Below, piece by piece: positions 7,888 through 17,332 of a DNA stretch of 64,000 nt. Below the pieces are notes generated by a model. The model searched no databases. It had not been told where the DNA came from and was given only the letters and a program-made list of their open reading frames with translations. Origin of the DNA: JAHRAW01 sp965203265 (GTDB taxonomy: Bacteria > Pseudomonadota > Gammaproteobacteria > Arenicellales > Poriferihabitantaceae); NCBI GenBank assembly GCA_965203265.1, contig CBDBBV010000002.1:682001-746000 (forward strand), written 5' to 3'. How positions within the stretch are numbered: position 1 is the stretch's first letter; each line of letters opens with the position of its first letter. The position numbers and the translations under genes were made by a program.

Positions 7888-9030
7888 ATGAAGCCGATGC
7901 AGCCGACCGTTACCAATCTGATGTCGCTGGATCGCGGCTCCATGGAGTCCCTGTTCAGCGCCATGGGGGAAAAGCGCTTCCGCGCCCGGCAGGTATTGCA
8001 GTGGATCTATCAGCGTCAGGTTACCAACATAGACGCCATGACGGATCTGGCCAAGCCATTGCGCATGCGCCTCAATCGGGATACCGACATCCTCTTCCCC
8101 GAAGTGGCCGAGCAGCAGCACTCCGCGGACGGCAGCGTCAAATGGCTATTGAAATTGGCCGACGGCAACTGCATCGAAAGCGTATTCATCCCGCAATTCG
8201 GGCGCGGCACATTGTGCGTGTCCTCCCAAGTGGGCTGCGGCCTGACCTGCAGCTTCTGCGCCACCGCTCGGCAGGGTTTCAATCGCAACCTGACGGTGGA
8301 CGAAATCATCGGCCAAGTGTGGCTCGCCAATCGCGCTCTGGGCAATATGGGCGCGGCGCAGCAGTCGGGCGGCGCGGCGGAGCGACCGATCACCAATATC
8401 GTCATGATGGGGATGGGCGAGCCCTTGCTGAATTTCGACAACGTGGTCGCCGCCATGCGCCTGATGATGGACGAATGCTCCTTCGGCCTGTCGCGTCGGC
8501 GAGTTACTCTCAGCACCGCCGGCTTGGTGCCCGCCATCGACCGGCTGGGGGCGACCTGTCCGGTCAGTCTGGCGGTCTCCCTGCACGCCGCCGATGATGC
8601 CCTGCGCGACCAGTTGGTTCCGCTCAACCGCAAATACCCCATCGCCCAGCTGTTGGACGCCTGCCGCCGCTACGCCGGTGGGCGCAATCGGCAGCACATC
8701 ACCTTCGAATATGTGATGCTGGACGGGGTGAACGACAGCGTCGCTCAGGCGCGCGCGCTGGCGCGACTGCTCGGCGACCTGCCGGCCAAGGTGAACCTGA
8801 TCCCCTTCAACCCGTCCGCGGGCATCGACTACAAACGCTCGGCGCCTGCGACCATCGAGAGATTTCGCGAAATCCTCATGGCGCGCGACATCTTCACCGT
8901 TACCCGCACCCCTCGGGGAGAAGACATCGACGCCGCCTGCGGCCAACTGGCCGGCAAGGTCATCGACCGCACCAGCCGCTCCCGCCGGTTGCGCCAACAG
9001 TCGTCCTCGCCCTCCTTCTCGGCGCCATGA
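7888..9030 (+). CDS. rlmN: Dual-specificity 23S rRNA A2503 / tRNA A37 C2-methyltransferase RlmN
   Basis: Radical-SAM methyltransferase of 380 residues that methylates C2 of A2503 in 23S rRNA and A37 of some tRNAs. The motif CGLTCSFCATARQGF near residue 110 supplies the cluster cysteines. NIVMMGMGEPLLNFDNV, the Cys-containing GATCPVSLAVSLHA and RTPRGEDIDAACGQL with the C-terminal catalytic Cys all match RlmN. ATG 7888 (MKPMQPTVTNLMSLDRGSM) was preferred over an upstream GTG at 7864 that lies within ndk. Confidence 0.95.
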   Translation: MKPMQPTVTNLMSLDRGSMESLFSAMGEKRFRARQVLQWIYQRQVTNIDAMTDLAKPLRMRLNRDTDILFPEVAEQQHSADGSVKWLLKLADGNCIESVFIPQFGRGTLCVSSQVGCGLTCSFCATARQGFNRNLTVDEIIGQVWLANRALGNMGAAQQSGGAAERPITNIVMMGMGEPLLNFDNVVAAMRLMMDECSFGLSRRRVTLSTAGLVPAIDRLGATCPVSLAVSLHAADDALRDQLVPLNRKYPIAQLLDACRRYAGGRNRQHITFEYVMLDGVNDSVAQARALARLLGDLPAKVNLIPFNPSAGIDYKRSAPATIERFREILMARDIFTVTRTPRGEDIDAACGQLAGKVIDRTSRSRRLRQQSSSPSFSAP

Positions 9031-9103
9031 AAATCGGCGCAGTCATATCGTCCCGCAACCCCTGCGGGCGTTTCCCCCGTACCGCCGTCGCCGGAGGCGC
9101 GCC

Positions 9104-10009
9104 GTGACCCCGCCCGCGCATCCGGGCGCGCTACTGCGCAACAAGCGAATCGAAAACGGCTGGTCGTTGGCTGAGGTGGCGCGGGCGTTGTACCTGCCGG
9201 TGCGACGGGTGGAGGCGCTCGAAAACGATGATTATCACAACTTGCCCGGCAAGACCTATATTCTCGGTTACTGGAAGATCTACGCCGCCTTGCTCGGCAT
9301 ATCCATCGAAGATTCCCTCGAGGCGCACAAGGAAAACCTGCCGGAGGCGCCTGCCGACCTTTCCCTGAAATCCCGCCGCCAACCCTACCCGCTCGATGAG
9401 GAACCGCCGCGCCACCGCCTCGCATTGCTGTGCGTGCTGCTGTCGGTGATCTTCCTCGTGGCGGTGTGGTATTGGCCGAATCCCCAGCCGCACTCGGTGC
9501 CGCCGACCAACGAGCAACCGACTGATGAGGTGAGCGCGCTGTCGCAAGCGGCCGCGGGCATTGCGTTGCCACCGAGGCGAGGCGGCAACGGCGCAAACGG
9601 CAACGGATACTCCGATTCACGCCAGCACGAATCGCTGGCTTCCCTGCCGGAGCCGAATTTTTCCGCAGGGGCTCTGCCGCTTGCCGAGGAGACGGAATTC
9701 GCATCGCATGTCGATGCGCCTGCCGTGGACGAGGCGTCGCCATCTCCCGCGAAGTCATCGCTCGAGGATGACAAAATCGTGTTCGCCTTCGCCGATGACA
9801 CTTGGCTTGAAGTTCGTGATGATGCCGGTGAACGGCTAATCTACCGCATGGTCGAGCGCGGCCAGCGCCTGACCCTGACCGGCCGTCCGCCGTTTTCCGT
9901 GTTTGTCGGCAATGCCGCAGGCGTGGCGGTGGAATATCAGGGCCGGCAGGTGCCGTTCACCGCGCAGGGGAACGCCACTTTCGCCAGATTCACGGTCGGC
10001 ACGCGCTAG
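9104..10009 (+). CDS. rodZ: RodZ-like cytoskeletal protein (HTH_25 - TM - DUF4115)
   Basis: Bitopic membrane protein predicted to link MreB to the cell-wall elongation machinery. Of 301 residues, about 8-80 form a helix-turn-helix domain (LLRNKRIENGWSLAEVARAL). A transmembrane helix lies near 108-126 (LALLCVLLSVIFLVAVWYW). A low-complexity Ser/Pro/Asn linker runs from about 127 to 220. The last 80 residues (DDTWLEVRDDAGERLIYRMV, then LTGRPPFSVFVGNA) form the DUF4115 beta domain typical of RodZ. Starts with GTG. In related genomes pilF and ispG flank it; both are missing, and hisS follows 3 bp later. Confidence 0.87.
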   Translation: MTPPAHPGALLRNKRIENGWSLAEVARALYLPVRRVEALENDDYHNLPGKTYILGYWKIYAALLGISIEDSLEAHKENLPEAPADLSLKSRRQPYPLDEEPPRHRLALLCVLLSVIFLVAVWYWPNPQPHSVPPTNEQPTDEVSALSQAAAGIALPPRRGGNGANGNGYSDSRQHESLASLPEPNFSAGALPLAEETEFASHVDAPAVDEASPSPAKSSLEDDKIVFAFADDTWLEVRDDAGERLIYRMVERGQRLTLTGRPPFSVFVGNAAGVAVEYQGRQVPFTAQGNATFARFTVGTR

Positions 10010-10012
10010 ATC

Positions 10013-11269
10013 ATGACGCAGGCATTGCAGGCGGTGCGCGGCATGAACGACCTGCTGCCGCAGCACATCGCGCCCTGGCAGCGGGTCGAATCGGTACTCA
10101 GAGAAGTCGGTCGACTCTATGGCTACGAGGAAATTCGCACGCCGATCGTGGAAAAAACCTTGCTGTTCACCCAGTCCATCGGCGACCACACCGACATAGT
10201 CGAGAAGGAAATGTACACATTCGCCGACGGCGGCGGCGAAAATCTGGCGTTGCGCCCGGAGGCCACCGCCAGCACCGTGCGAGCGTGCAACCAGCATGGC
10301 CTGTTGCACAATCAGCAACAGCGGTTGTGGTATCTGGGCCCCATGTTCCGGCGGGAGCGCCCGCAGAAGGGGCGCTATCGTCAATTTCACCAGTTCGGCG
10401 TCGAGGCATTCGGCTGGCCGGGGCCGGATATAGACGCCGAGATCATCCGCATCGCCGCCGCCGTGTGGCAACGCCTCGGACTCGACGATGTTCGGCTGCA
10501 GATCAACACCCTCGGCTCGCCGTCCATCGCCTCGGCATACCGCCGGGCGTTGCAAGCGTATTTCGCCGAGCACCGCGAGCGCCTTGACGAAGACAGCCTG
10601 CGGCGATTGGAGAAGAATCCATTGCGCATACTCGACAGCAAGGTTGCCGCCACCCGCGAAGTGGTTGCCGGGGCGCCGGAAATTCTGGCGTTTCTCGACC
10701 ACGAGGCGCGCGCCCATTTCGATGGTCTTTGTGAATCCCTGCGCCTCTCTGGTATAGAATTCACCGTGAACCCCCGGCTGGTGCGCGGGCTGGATTACTA
10801 CACCAGCACCGTGTTCGAGTGGGTCAGCGACCGGCTCGGTGCGCAGGATGCGGTGTGCGCCGGCGGGCGCTACGATCAACTGGTGGAAAAACGCGGTGGT
10901 CGAGCGGTTCCGGCGGTGGGTTTCGCCCTCGGAATCGAGCGCTTGGTGGAACTGTTGCGGGCGCGGGGTGACCACCTTGCGCCGCCGCGCACCGACATCT
11001 ATGTGGCGTGCGCGAGCGAATCTGCGCAGGCGCAGGCGGTGGCCGTTTCGGAAATCCTGCGGCACGCGGGCTTCGCCGTAACCACCCATTGCGGCGGCGG
11101 CCAGCTGAAGAAGCAGATGAAACGAGCGGACGGTAGCGGCGCGCGCCTCGCGGTGATCGCCGGACTGACGGACGCCGAAACCGTACTGGTAAAAGCGCTG
11201 CGCACCGATGGCGCCCAGCGTCAAATCGGCATCGAGTCGCTGGTCGACTGGTGCCGCGAAAATCGCTAA
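10013..11269 (+). CDS. hisS: Histidyl-tRNA synthetase
   Basis: Class II aminoacyl-tRNA synthetase charging tRNA-His. The 418 residues open with the diagnostic ALQAVRGMNDLLP. Motif 2 is RRERPQKGRYRQFHQFG near residue 112. The histidine-specific blocks LVRGLDYYTSTVFEW (near 257) and CAGGRYDQL follow. Motif 3 is AVGFALGIERLVELL near 302, and an anticodon-binding domain closes the protein. ATG 10013 is 3 bp after rodZ, so the genes are surely cotranscribed. Confidence 0.96.
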   Translation: MTQALQAVRGMNDLLPQHIAPWQRVESVLREVGRLYGYEEIRTPIVEKTLLFTQSIGDHTDIVEKEMYTFADGGGENLALRPEATASTVRACNQHGLLHNQQQRLWYLGPMFRRERPQKGRYRQFHQFGVEAFGWPGPDIDAEIIRIAAAVWQRLGLDDVRLQINTLGSPSIASAYRRALQAYFAEHRERLDEDSLRRLEKNPLRILDSKVAATREVVAGAPEILAFLDHEARAHFDGLCESLRLSGIEFTVNPRLVRGLDYYTSTVFEWVSDRLGAQDAVCAGGRYDQLVEKRGGRAVPAVGFALGIERLVELLRARGDHLAPPRTDIYVACASESAQAQAVAVSEILRHAGFAVTTHCGGGQLKKQMKRADGSGARLAVIAGLTDAETVLVKALRTDGAQRQIGIESLVDWCRENR

Positions 11270-11297
11270 CGAACTAACGATCTAACGGGAAAGGTCC

Positions 11298-12053
11298 ATG
11301 GCAGACGAACGCAAACTCCATTTCGCCAACGACCCGCAACTGGAAAGGGTGCGGGAATGGTGGCAACAACATGGCCGACCGATCATCGGCGGACTTTCGC
11401 TGGGATTGCTGGCGGTGGCCGGATTCAATTACTGGCAACACCACCAGCAAACTCAAGGGGAGGACGCATCGATCCTGTTCGAACGGTTGCAGGCGGAAAT
11501 CGAGACGGCAGGAGAAGCGGAGACGCAAGCGGAAACCGACGCCGAAGCCGCAACCGAGGCCGAAGCCGACACGGACGCCGCAACCGATGCCGAAGTCGAT
11601 ACTGCAACCGACGCCGAAGCCGACACCGCCTCCGCCGTGCAAACCATCGCCGAGGAGCTCATGTTCGCCTATGGCGCCACCCCCTACGCCGCCCATGCCG
11701 CCTTCGCGCTGGCCAAATTCGCGGTGGAAGACGGCGATCTCGCTACCGCCGCCCGCGCCCTGCGCTGGACTCTGAACAACAGCAAGGACAACACCCTCCT
11801 GCACATCGCTCGGCTGCGCTTGGCATCGGTGTTGTTGTCTCAGGACGAGACGGACGAGGCGCTGAGCATGCTCAACGAGGCCGATCCCGAGGGATTCGTG
11901 GCGCGCTACGACGAGTTGATCGGCGACGCCTACCTGCAGAAGGGCGAAGTCGCCGCCGCCCGCGAAGCCTATCAGCGCAGTCTGGAACAACTGTCGCCGA
12001 GCGCGGACGAACACGCCCTGCTCAAACTCAAGTTGGACAATCTCGGTGGTTGA
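11298..12053 (+). CDS. yfgM: YfgM-like membrane-anchored TPR protein
   Basis: Ancillary inner-membrane protein of the YfgM/TPR_21 family; in E. coli it associates with PpiD and the Sec translocon. Its 251 residues hold a cytoplasmic start (ERVREWWQQHGRPIIGGL), one transmembrane helix near 25-43, then periplasmic TPR-like helices (YAAHAAFALAKFAVEDGDLATAARALRW). Between them, residues about 70-115 are an unusual run of alternating Glu/Asp/Thr and Ala in imperfect repeats. It lies between hisS and bamB as in E. coli, and bamB starts 1 bp after its stop. Confidence 0.87.
   Translation: MADERKLHFANDPQLERVREWWQQHGRPIIGGLSLGLLAVAGFNYWQHHQQTQGEDASILFERLQAEIETAGEAETQAETDAEAATEAEADTDAATDAEVDTATDAEADTASAVQTIAEELMFAYGATPYAAHAAFALAKFAVEDGDLATAARALRWTLNNSKDNTLLHIARLRLASVLLSQDETDEALSMLNEADPEGFVARYDELIGDAYLQKGEVAAAREAYQRSLEQLSPSADEHALLKLKLDNLGG
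11506..11634 (+). repeat. Imperfect gcc-gaa-gcc-gac coding repeat inside yfgM
   Basis: Degenerate repeats built on gccgaagccgac/gcaaccgacgcc encode an acidic alternating E/D/T-A stretch between the transmembrane helix and the TPR region of YfgM. Units are multiples of 3 and imperfect, so length change would keep the frame. Confidence 0.7.
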
Positions 12054-12054
12054 A

Positions 12055-13227
12055 ATGCGGGCGATCCTGATAGCGCTACTGGCCGCCGGCCTGCTGGTCG
12101 CGGGCTGTAAATCCAAGGACAAGGAGCGCGAATGGGGCACCTATCAGGAGCCGGTCGAGCCCCTCGATCTGCCGCAAGCCGCCGGTGCCTCGGAGATCAA
12201 CATATTGTGGCGCAAGAACCTTCGCGGCGGCGCCGAGCAGGGCTACGCCATATTGAAACCGGCCTACGGCGTTGACGGCATGTACGCCGCCAATCGCGGC
12301 GGCAGCGTGTACAAACTCGACCTTGCCGACGGCGACACCATCTGGCGGCGCAAACTCGGCACCGAAATTTTCTCCGGCGTGGGGGTGGGCGACTCGCTGG
12401 TGGCGGTGGCGCTGGACAACGGCACGGTAGTGGCGCTGGATGCAGGGTCCGGCGAAACCCTGTGGGAGTCGCCCCTCAACCGGCAGATTTCCGCGATTCC
12501 CGCCATCGGTCAGGGGCGGGTCATCGCGCGCACCGCGGGCGGCTCGGTCATCGCCCTGCACGCCGAAACCGGCGAGGTCGTGTGGTTCCTCGAACGTTCC
12601 ATGCCCGATCTCACCATCCACGGCGACTCGCCGCCGGTGATCAGCGGCGATGCGGTATTCGTCGGCCTCGCCAACGGCAAATTGCTCGCCAACAACGTGG
12701 TCAACGGGCGCGAATACTGGGAAACGGAAATATCCTACGCCCGTGGCCGCAACGAACTGGAGCGCCTGACCGATTCCGACACCGCGCCGTTGGTCGCCGC
12801 GGCGACCGTATACTCGGCGACCTATCAGGGAAACGTGGCCGCCCTGCGGCTGCAGGACGCTTCTGTGAAGTGGAAGGCGGCGGTTTCCTCGCGACTGCCC
12901 ATGTCCCTCGGCGGCGGCAAGCTGCTGGTTACCACCGACTTCGGCGAAGTGGTCGCCATCGACGCCGAAACCGGCGAAATACTGTGGACGCAGGAAAATT
13001 TTCGCGGCCACGGCATGAGTCGCCCGCTGGTGGTGGGGGAGCGGGTCGTGGTGGGGGATGCGCGCGGCAATCTGTACTCACTCGACCTCGCGGACGGCAC
13101 CCTCATGGATTCCCGCAGGGTGACCAAGGGCGCGGTGGTCGCCATCATCCCCCGGCAGGATCAATTCACGGTGTTCTCCTCCGAGGGGCGACTCAGCGTC
13201 CTGTCGCTGGATTCGCCGGAGAATTGA
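12055..13227 (+). CDS. bamB: Outer membrane protein assembly factor BamB (lipoprotein)
   Basis: Lipoprotein subunit of the BAM complex that inserts beta-barrel proteins in the outer membrane. The 390 residues start with a lipoprotein signal ending in the lipobox LLVAGC (Cys near residue 17). An eight-bladed PQQ-like propeller follows, with repeated GxxYALDAxTGxxxW-type units, for example VVALDAGSGETLWESPL, VIALHAETGEVVWFL and VVAIDAETGEILWTQ. ATG 12055 immediately follows the yfgM stop; a GTG at 12046 is possible. Its clients would include the autotransporters in this window. Confidence 0.94.
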   Translation: MRAILIALLAAGLLVAGCKSKDKEREWGTYQEPVEPLDLPQAAGASEINILWRKNLRGGAEQGYAILKPAYGVDGMYAANRGGSVYKLDLADGDTIWRRKLGTEIFSGVGVGDSLVAVALDNGTVVALDAGSGETLWESPLNRQISAIPAIGQGRVIARTAGGSVIALHAETGEVVWFLERSMPDLTIHGDSPPVISGDAVFVGLANGKLLANNVVNGREYWETEISYARGRNELERLTDSDTAPLVAAATVYSATYQGNVAALRLQDASVKWKAAVSSRLPMSLGGGKLLVTTDFGEVVAIDAETGEILWTQENFRGHGMSRPLVVGERVVVGDARGNLYSLDLADGTLMDSRRVTKGAVVAIIPRQDQFTVFSSEGRLSVLSLDSPEN

Positions 13228-13286
13228 CCCTCCGCCGCGCGTAATCCTGTAACCCCCAACCGCGCATTGCGCGCGCCCCCGCTCCC

Positions 13287-14651
13287 ATGCTCCCCGTGCT
13301 CGCTCTGGTCGGACGGCCCAATGTGGGCAAGTCCACCCTGTTCAACCGCCTGACTCGCTCGCGCGACGCCATCGTCGACGACCAACCCGGGGTAACCCGC
13401 GATCGCCTGTACGGCCACGGCCGAATCGGCCCCAAGGAGTTTCTCGTGGTCGATACCGGAGGCTTGGAGGCGGATTCCGGCCCCTTCGCCGCCCTCATTC
13501 ATCAACAAGTGGCGTTGGCGCTGGAGGAATCTCAGGCGATCCTGTTCCTGGTCGATGCCCGCGACGGGCTGCTCCCGCAGGATCGCGACATCGGCGAACA
13601 ACTGCGCCAACGCGCCGCCGCCGCCGAAGTGTTCGTGCTGGTCAACAAGAGCGAGGGGCTGGAAGCGGAATTGGCCGCCTCGGAATTTCAGGAATTGGGG
13701 CTGGGTGCGCCGCTGGCGATTTCCGCCAAGCAGGGGCAGGGCGTCGATGAATTGGTGAAAACCGTTCTGGCGCCCTACCAAGCAAGCGACCCGCCGCAAG
13801 ATGCGCAAGACACGCAAATCCCGATAATCGCCCTAGCCGGCCGCCCCAATGTGGGCAAATCCACCCTCGCCAACCAGCTCGCCGGAGCTCAACGAGTGCT
13901 GGTCAGCGAGGTGCCCGGCACCACGCGAGACAGCGTGCGCATCCCCATCAACCGAGGCGGCGAACCCCTCATCCTCATCGACACCGCCGGCGTGCGGCGC
14001 AAATCCCGCGTAGGCGAAGCCATCGAAAAATTCTCGGTGATCAAGGCGCTACAGGCGGTGGAGGAGGCCAATGTGGTCATCCTCATGCTCGACGCCACCG
14101 GCGAAATCGGCTTTCAGGACGCCGCCATCGCCGGCATGGTGCGCGATCTGGGGCGTTCCCTCGTGGTCGTGATCAACAAGTGGGAGCACCTAGCGCGCCA
14201 CCAACGCACCCGCATCCTCGATGAACTGGAACGCAAACTGCCCTTCCTGCCCGATCCGGAGATCATCCGCATATCCGCCCTGCACGGCAGCAATCTGGCG
14301 AAGGTGCTACCGGCGGCGTTGCGCGCCTATCGCAGCGCCATGATCGCCGTCGCCACCGCCAGCGTCAACCGCGTGCTCGCCCAAGCGGTGGCGCGCACTC
14401 CGCCGCCGCGCCACAACCGGCGGCAGATACGCCTGAAATTCGCCCATCAGGTGGGCAAGAACCCGCCGACCATAGTCGTGCACGGCAACATCGCGGAAAA
14501 ACTGCCGGCCAGTTATCGCCGCTATCTGGCCAACTTCTTCGCCCGCGCCTATCGCCTCAGCGGCACGCCGGTGCGCATCATCCCGCGCTCCGGCGAAAAC
14601 CCGTACAGGTGCGGCAAACCGTCCACCACGGGGAGAAGGCGAAAATCCTGA
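13287..14651 (+). CDS. der: Ribosome-associated double GTPase Der (EngA)
   Basis: Essential GTPase for 50S subunit maturation. Of 454 residues, two tandem G domains are visible. G1 motifs GRPNVGKSTLFN (near residue 7) and GRPNVGKSTLAN (near 184), G3 motifs DTGG and DTAG, and G4 motifs NKSE and NKWE are all present. A C-terminal KH-like domain follows (about 350-435), with the rest a basic tail. The first G4 has Glu in place of the usual Asp of NKxD, as does the second. Ends the bamB cluster and converges on xseA with a 24-bp gap. Confidence 0.96.
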   Translation: MLPVLALVGRPNVGKSTLFNRLTRSRDAIVDDQPGVTRDRLYGHGRIGPKEFLVVDTGGLEADSGPFAALIHQQVALALEESQAILFLVDARDGLLPQDRDIGEQLRQRAAAAEVFVLVNKSEGLEAELAASEFQELGLGAPLAISAKQGQGVDELVKTVLAPYQASDPPQDAQDTQIPIIALAGRPNVGKSTLANQLAGAQRVLVSEVPGTTRDSVRIPINRGGEPLILIDTAGVRRKSRVGEAIEKFSVIKALQAVEEANVVILMLDATGEIGFQDAAIAGMVRDLGRSLVVVINKWEHLARHQRTRILDELERKLPFLPDPEIIRISALHGSNLAKVLPAALRAYRSAMIAVATASVNRVLAQAVARTPPPRHNRRQIRLKFAHQVGKNPPTIVVHGNIAEKLPASYRRYLANFFARAYRLSGTPVRIIPRSGENPYRCGKPSTTGRRRKS

Positions 14652-14675
14652 CTCGCGCCGCGCGCCGCTATTTCG

Positions 14676-15992
14676 CTACTCGACCACGCAACGGAATTTC
14701 CCGCGCGCGACCTGTGCGCTCAGCCGTTGCCCGGTCTTCGTCTCGGCGGCATCGCGCACCACCCAGCGCTCGTCGTCCTGAATGATCGCGTAGCCGCGCG
14801 CCAGCGTGTGTGTCGGGCTCAGCAGCGCCAACTGCTCGGTAAGGCGTTCGGCGCGCCGATTTGCGGCATCCAAACCGGCGGCGACCGCCGCCCGTAGCCG
14901 CCCGCGCACGCCGGCAAATTGCTCCCGATTCCGCGCCAGCGCCCGTTCCGGCGAGCAATAGCGCAACGCCGCATCCAACTGCGCCGCCCGCTGCGCCCGC
15001 CCGCCGATGGCCGCATCCATCAGCCGCTCGAGTCTACCGGTCAGGTCGTTATGGGAATGCTCGGCTGATTGAATTCGCTGCAGCGGATGTGCCGAGCGGG
15101 TGCGGGCGTCGGCGTAGTCCAATTTCTGGCTCAGCGTATCGATAATCCGCTGCGCGATCTTCCCCAACGCCTCGCGTTCCCGCCGAATCCGCTCCCGCAA
15201 CTGCGCCAGTTCCGGCGAAACCGCCTGCGCCGCCGCCGTGGGCGTGGCGGCGCGCAGGTCGGCCACCAAGTCGGCAACTGTGTGGTCGATCTCGTGCCCG
15301 ACCGCGCTGACCACCGGCAAACCGCAAGCGAAAATGGCGCGCGCCACCCCCTCGTGGTTGAACGGCTGCAAATCCTCGAGGGAACCGCCGCCTCTGGCTA
15401 GAATCAGCAAATCCACCTCCCGCCGCCGGTTGGCGATATCGAACATGGTGATAATCGTGTCGGCGGCCTCGGCACCCTGCACCAACGTCGGATACACCAC
15501 CAGCCGAGCGAGTGGATAGCGCCGCGCCAACGTAACCCGAACATCTTGCAACGCCGCTCCACTCGCCGAACTGATCACGCCAATCGCTCGCGGATAGGGC
15601 GGCAGCGGCTGCTTGTGGCGGGCGTCGAACAAGCCTTCCGCCGCCAGCGCCTTCTTCAGCCGATCGAATTCCCGCCGCAGGGCGCCTTCGCCGATGTCCT
15701 CGAGCTGGGCGACCTTCAGCTGCAAGTTGCCGCGCGGCGCATACACAGTTACCTGCCCGTACAACAGCGCCTGCATCCCCACGCGCGGGGCGTCGCCCTG
15801 TTGATTGCGCCCGCGAAACAGCACGCAGCGAATCACCGCGTCCTCCTCCTTGAGATTGAAGTAGATATGCCCGGAAGGCGGCGTCGCCAGATCGGATATT
15901 TCCCCCTTCACCCGAATCTGGCGATACCCGTCCTCCAGCAGCGAGCGGACTTCGCCGACAAGCCCGCTTACCGAATAGACCGCCTCGTCCAA
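14676..15992 (-). CDS. xseA: Exodeoxyribonuclease VII large subunit
   Basis: Large subunit of ExoVII, a processive single-strand-specific nuclease used in repair. The 438 residues have an N-terminal OB-fold (QIRVKGEISDLATPPSGHIYFNLKEEDA), then the catalytic domain with ISSASGAALQDV, LARGGGSLEDLQPFNHE, SAVGHEIDHTVADLVADLRAATPTAAAQ, and a long coiled coil (about 250-400). The start is TTG at 15992, since no ATG fits in frame; this matches the family N-terminus (VYSVSGLVGEVRSLLE). The small subunit xseB is not adjacent. Confidence 0.93.
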   Translation of the reverse strand: MDEAVYSVSGLVGEVRSLLEDGYRQIRVKGEISDLATPPSGHIYFNLKEEDAVIRCVLFRGRNQQGDAPRVGMQALLYGQVTVYAPRGNLQLKVAQLEDIGEGALRREFDRLKKALAAEGLFDARHKQPLPPYPRAIGVISSASGAALQDVRVTLARRYPLARLVVYPTLVQGAEAADTIITMFDIANRRREVDLLILARGGGSLEDLQPFNHEGVARAIFACGLPVVSAVGHEIDHTVADLVADLRAATPTAAAQAVSPELAQLRERIRREREALGKIAQRIIDTLSQKLDYADARTRSAHPLQRIQSAEHSHNDLTGRLERLMDAAIGGRAQRAAQLDAALRYCSPERALARNREQFAGVRGRLRAAVAAGLDAANRRAERLTEQLALLSPTHTLARGYAIIQDDERWVVRDAAETKTGQRLSAQVARGKFRCVVE

Positions 15993-16023
15993 TGCGCGCC
16001 ACCGGTTCGCAGGGCAGGGCAGC

Positions 16024-17025
16024 TCAGCCGCCCGCCCGCTCAGTCGCTCGCTTGGCGCGCAGTCGCGCCATCATCTTCGCCAACCCTTCGGCGGTGCCGT
16101 CGTGCCAGCTGCCGAACACCTTGTCCAGCGGGATGCTCGGATAGGTGTAATTCACGTTGTAATAGCGGTGATGCAGCTGGTGAAACAAATCTCCGGCGGG
16201 GATTTCGACCTTGCCGAAGCGCACCACGCCGAAACCGCAATGGGACACCGCCGGGCTCAGCCCCTGAAAAAAGCCGGTCAGGATGATCACCACCGGATGT
16301 ACCGGCACCACCCACCACAGCAAAAACACCGTGAAATAGATCAAATGCTCCGTAGGGTGCATGGAAATGCCGCTCCACGGGTTCACATTGGCGTTCAGAT
16401 GGTGGGTTTGGTGGGCGATCCGATACAACGGCGGCCAATGCAGCAGGCGGTGAATCAGGTAGAAATGCAGAGACGACCAGAAAAACACCGCGAGCAGCAT
16501 CACCGGCAGGAACGGCAGCGAAGCCGCCCCCGCCCCCACCGGCGTCCACGCAATCCCCCCGCTGGCGTAGAACCACAGCGTCAGCGCCTCGAACAGCGAC
16601 CAGATGGTAGTGCCGCTCAGCAGACTCCAGCACATATTGTCCTGGACCTGATCGCGCCACAGGAACCTGCCGTCGTCGGTCGCCGGCCATTGGGGATGAA
16701 ACTTGAACGCCGCACCCTGACTGCGGCGCACATACAGCCACCAGTGCAATCCACCGGCGAGCAGGCACAGCAACACGAAATTCCGCAGCCAGATCAACAA
16801 CATCCACCCCGGCGACAGTGTTTGCATGGTCTCCATGCTGGGCGTCAGGTAATGCCAAGCGGCAAACGCCAGAGCGATGAAGAAAAAGCCCCACGGAAAC
16901 AGCAGGCCGGTGAATATCCACTTCAAAGTGGCCAATGGACGCGGCGGCCAGTCGTACAGCGGCGGCACCTCGATGGGGTCGGATGGTTTGTAACCCCCTG
17001 AATTGTTTGCTGAATAATCGGACAT
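16024..17025 (-). CDS. Sterol desaturase / fatty acid hydroxylase superfamily membrane protein
   Basis: Predicted di-iron membrane oxygenase of 333 residues. Several hydrophobic helices (near residues 38-62, 85-105, 160-180, 200-225, 255-285) surround the histidine clusters expected of the family: HFYLIHRLLH, HQTHHLNAN, HPTEH and HQLHHRYYNVNY. The ATG at 17025 was selected because a GAGG Shine-Dalgarno lies just upstream; the frame is open further to 17109. Substrate unknown (a lipid or hopanoid/sterol-like molecule is plausible). It is divergent from autotransporter 1 and lies 31 bp from xseA, same direction. Confidence 0.85.
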   Translation of the reverse strand: MSDYSANNSGGYKPSDPIEVPPLYDWPPRPLATLKWIFTGLLFPWGFFFIALAFAAWHYLTPSMETMQTLSPGWMLLIWLRNFVLLCLLAGGLHWWLYVRRSQGAAFKFHPQWPATDDGRFLWRDQVQDNMCWSLLSGTTIWSLFEALTLWFYASGGIAWTPVGAGAASLPFLPVMLLAVFFWSSLHFYLIHRLLHWPPLYRIAHQTHHLNANVNPWSGISMHPTEHLIYFTVFLLWWVVPVHPVVIILTGFFQGLSPAVSHCGFGVVRFGKVEIPAGDLFHQLHHRYYNVNYTYPSIPLDKVFGSWHDGTAEGLAKMMARLRAKRATERAGG

Positions 17026-17234
17026 GTTGCACCTCGGAATGGGATGGAAAAGCACGATTGGCAGTGAATCTGCCGGCGCGAATTCTACCATTTTTCCCCA
17101 TTGCAACACCCGAATGGAAAGAAATTTCTATTATTTTTGCCTCGCCGAAAATGCCCGCGTGCGGGTCGCATCCGGCTGCGGGGCGCGAAAAACGGCGAAA
17201 TTCCACGAAATTCCCAAACCGAAGGCAAAAGGGG

Positions 17235-17262
17235 TTGCCAATCTGCTCGGAATGGCTATAAT
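17235..17262 (+). promoter_or_regulatory. Candidate promoter of autotransporter 1
   Basis: TTGCCA (17235-17240), 16-bp spacer, perfect TATAAT (17257-17262), about 70 bp before the start codon. The first seven bases, TTGCCAA, also begin the promoter region of autotransporter 2, indicating common origin. Confidence 0.65.
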
Positions 17263-17296
17263 CCCCCCACCAATGCGAAATTTCTCGGCGAGTCGT

Positions 17297-17325
17297 CCGA
17301 CTGCCGCAACCCACTTCCGGAGGAG
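17297..17325 (+). promoter_or_regulatory. Leader element and Shine-Dalgarno shared by the two autotransporters
   Basis: The 15-mer ccgactgccgcaacc (17297-17311) is identical to one upstream of autotransporter 2 (complement of 29984-29998). It is followed by a strong Shine-Dalgarno GGAGGAG (17319-17325) placed 7 nt before ATG 17333; the second gene has GGAGGAA at the same spacing. The 5' UTRs of these otherwise different genes are therefore homologous. Confidence 0.85.
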
Positions 17326-17332
17326 TACGAAC

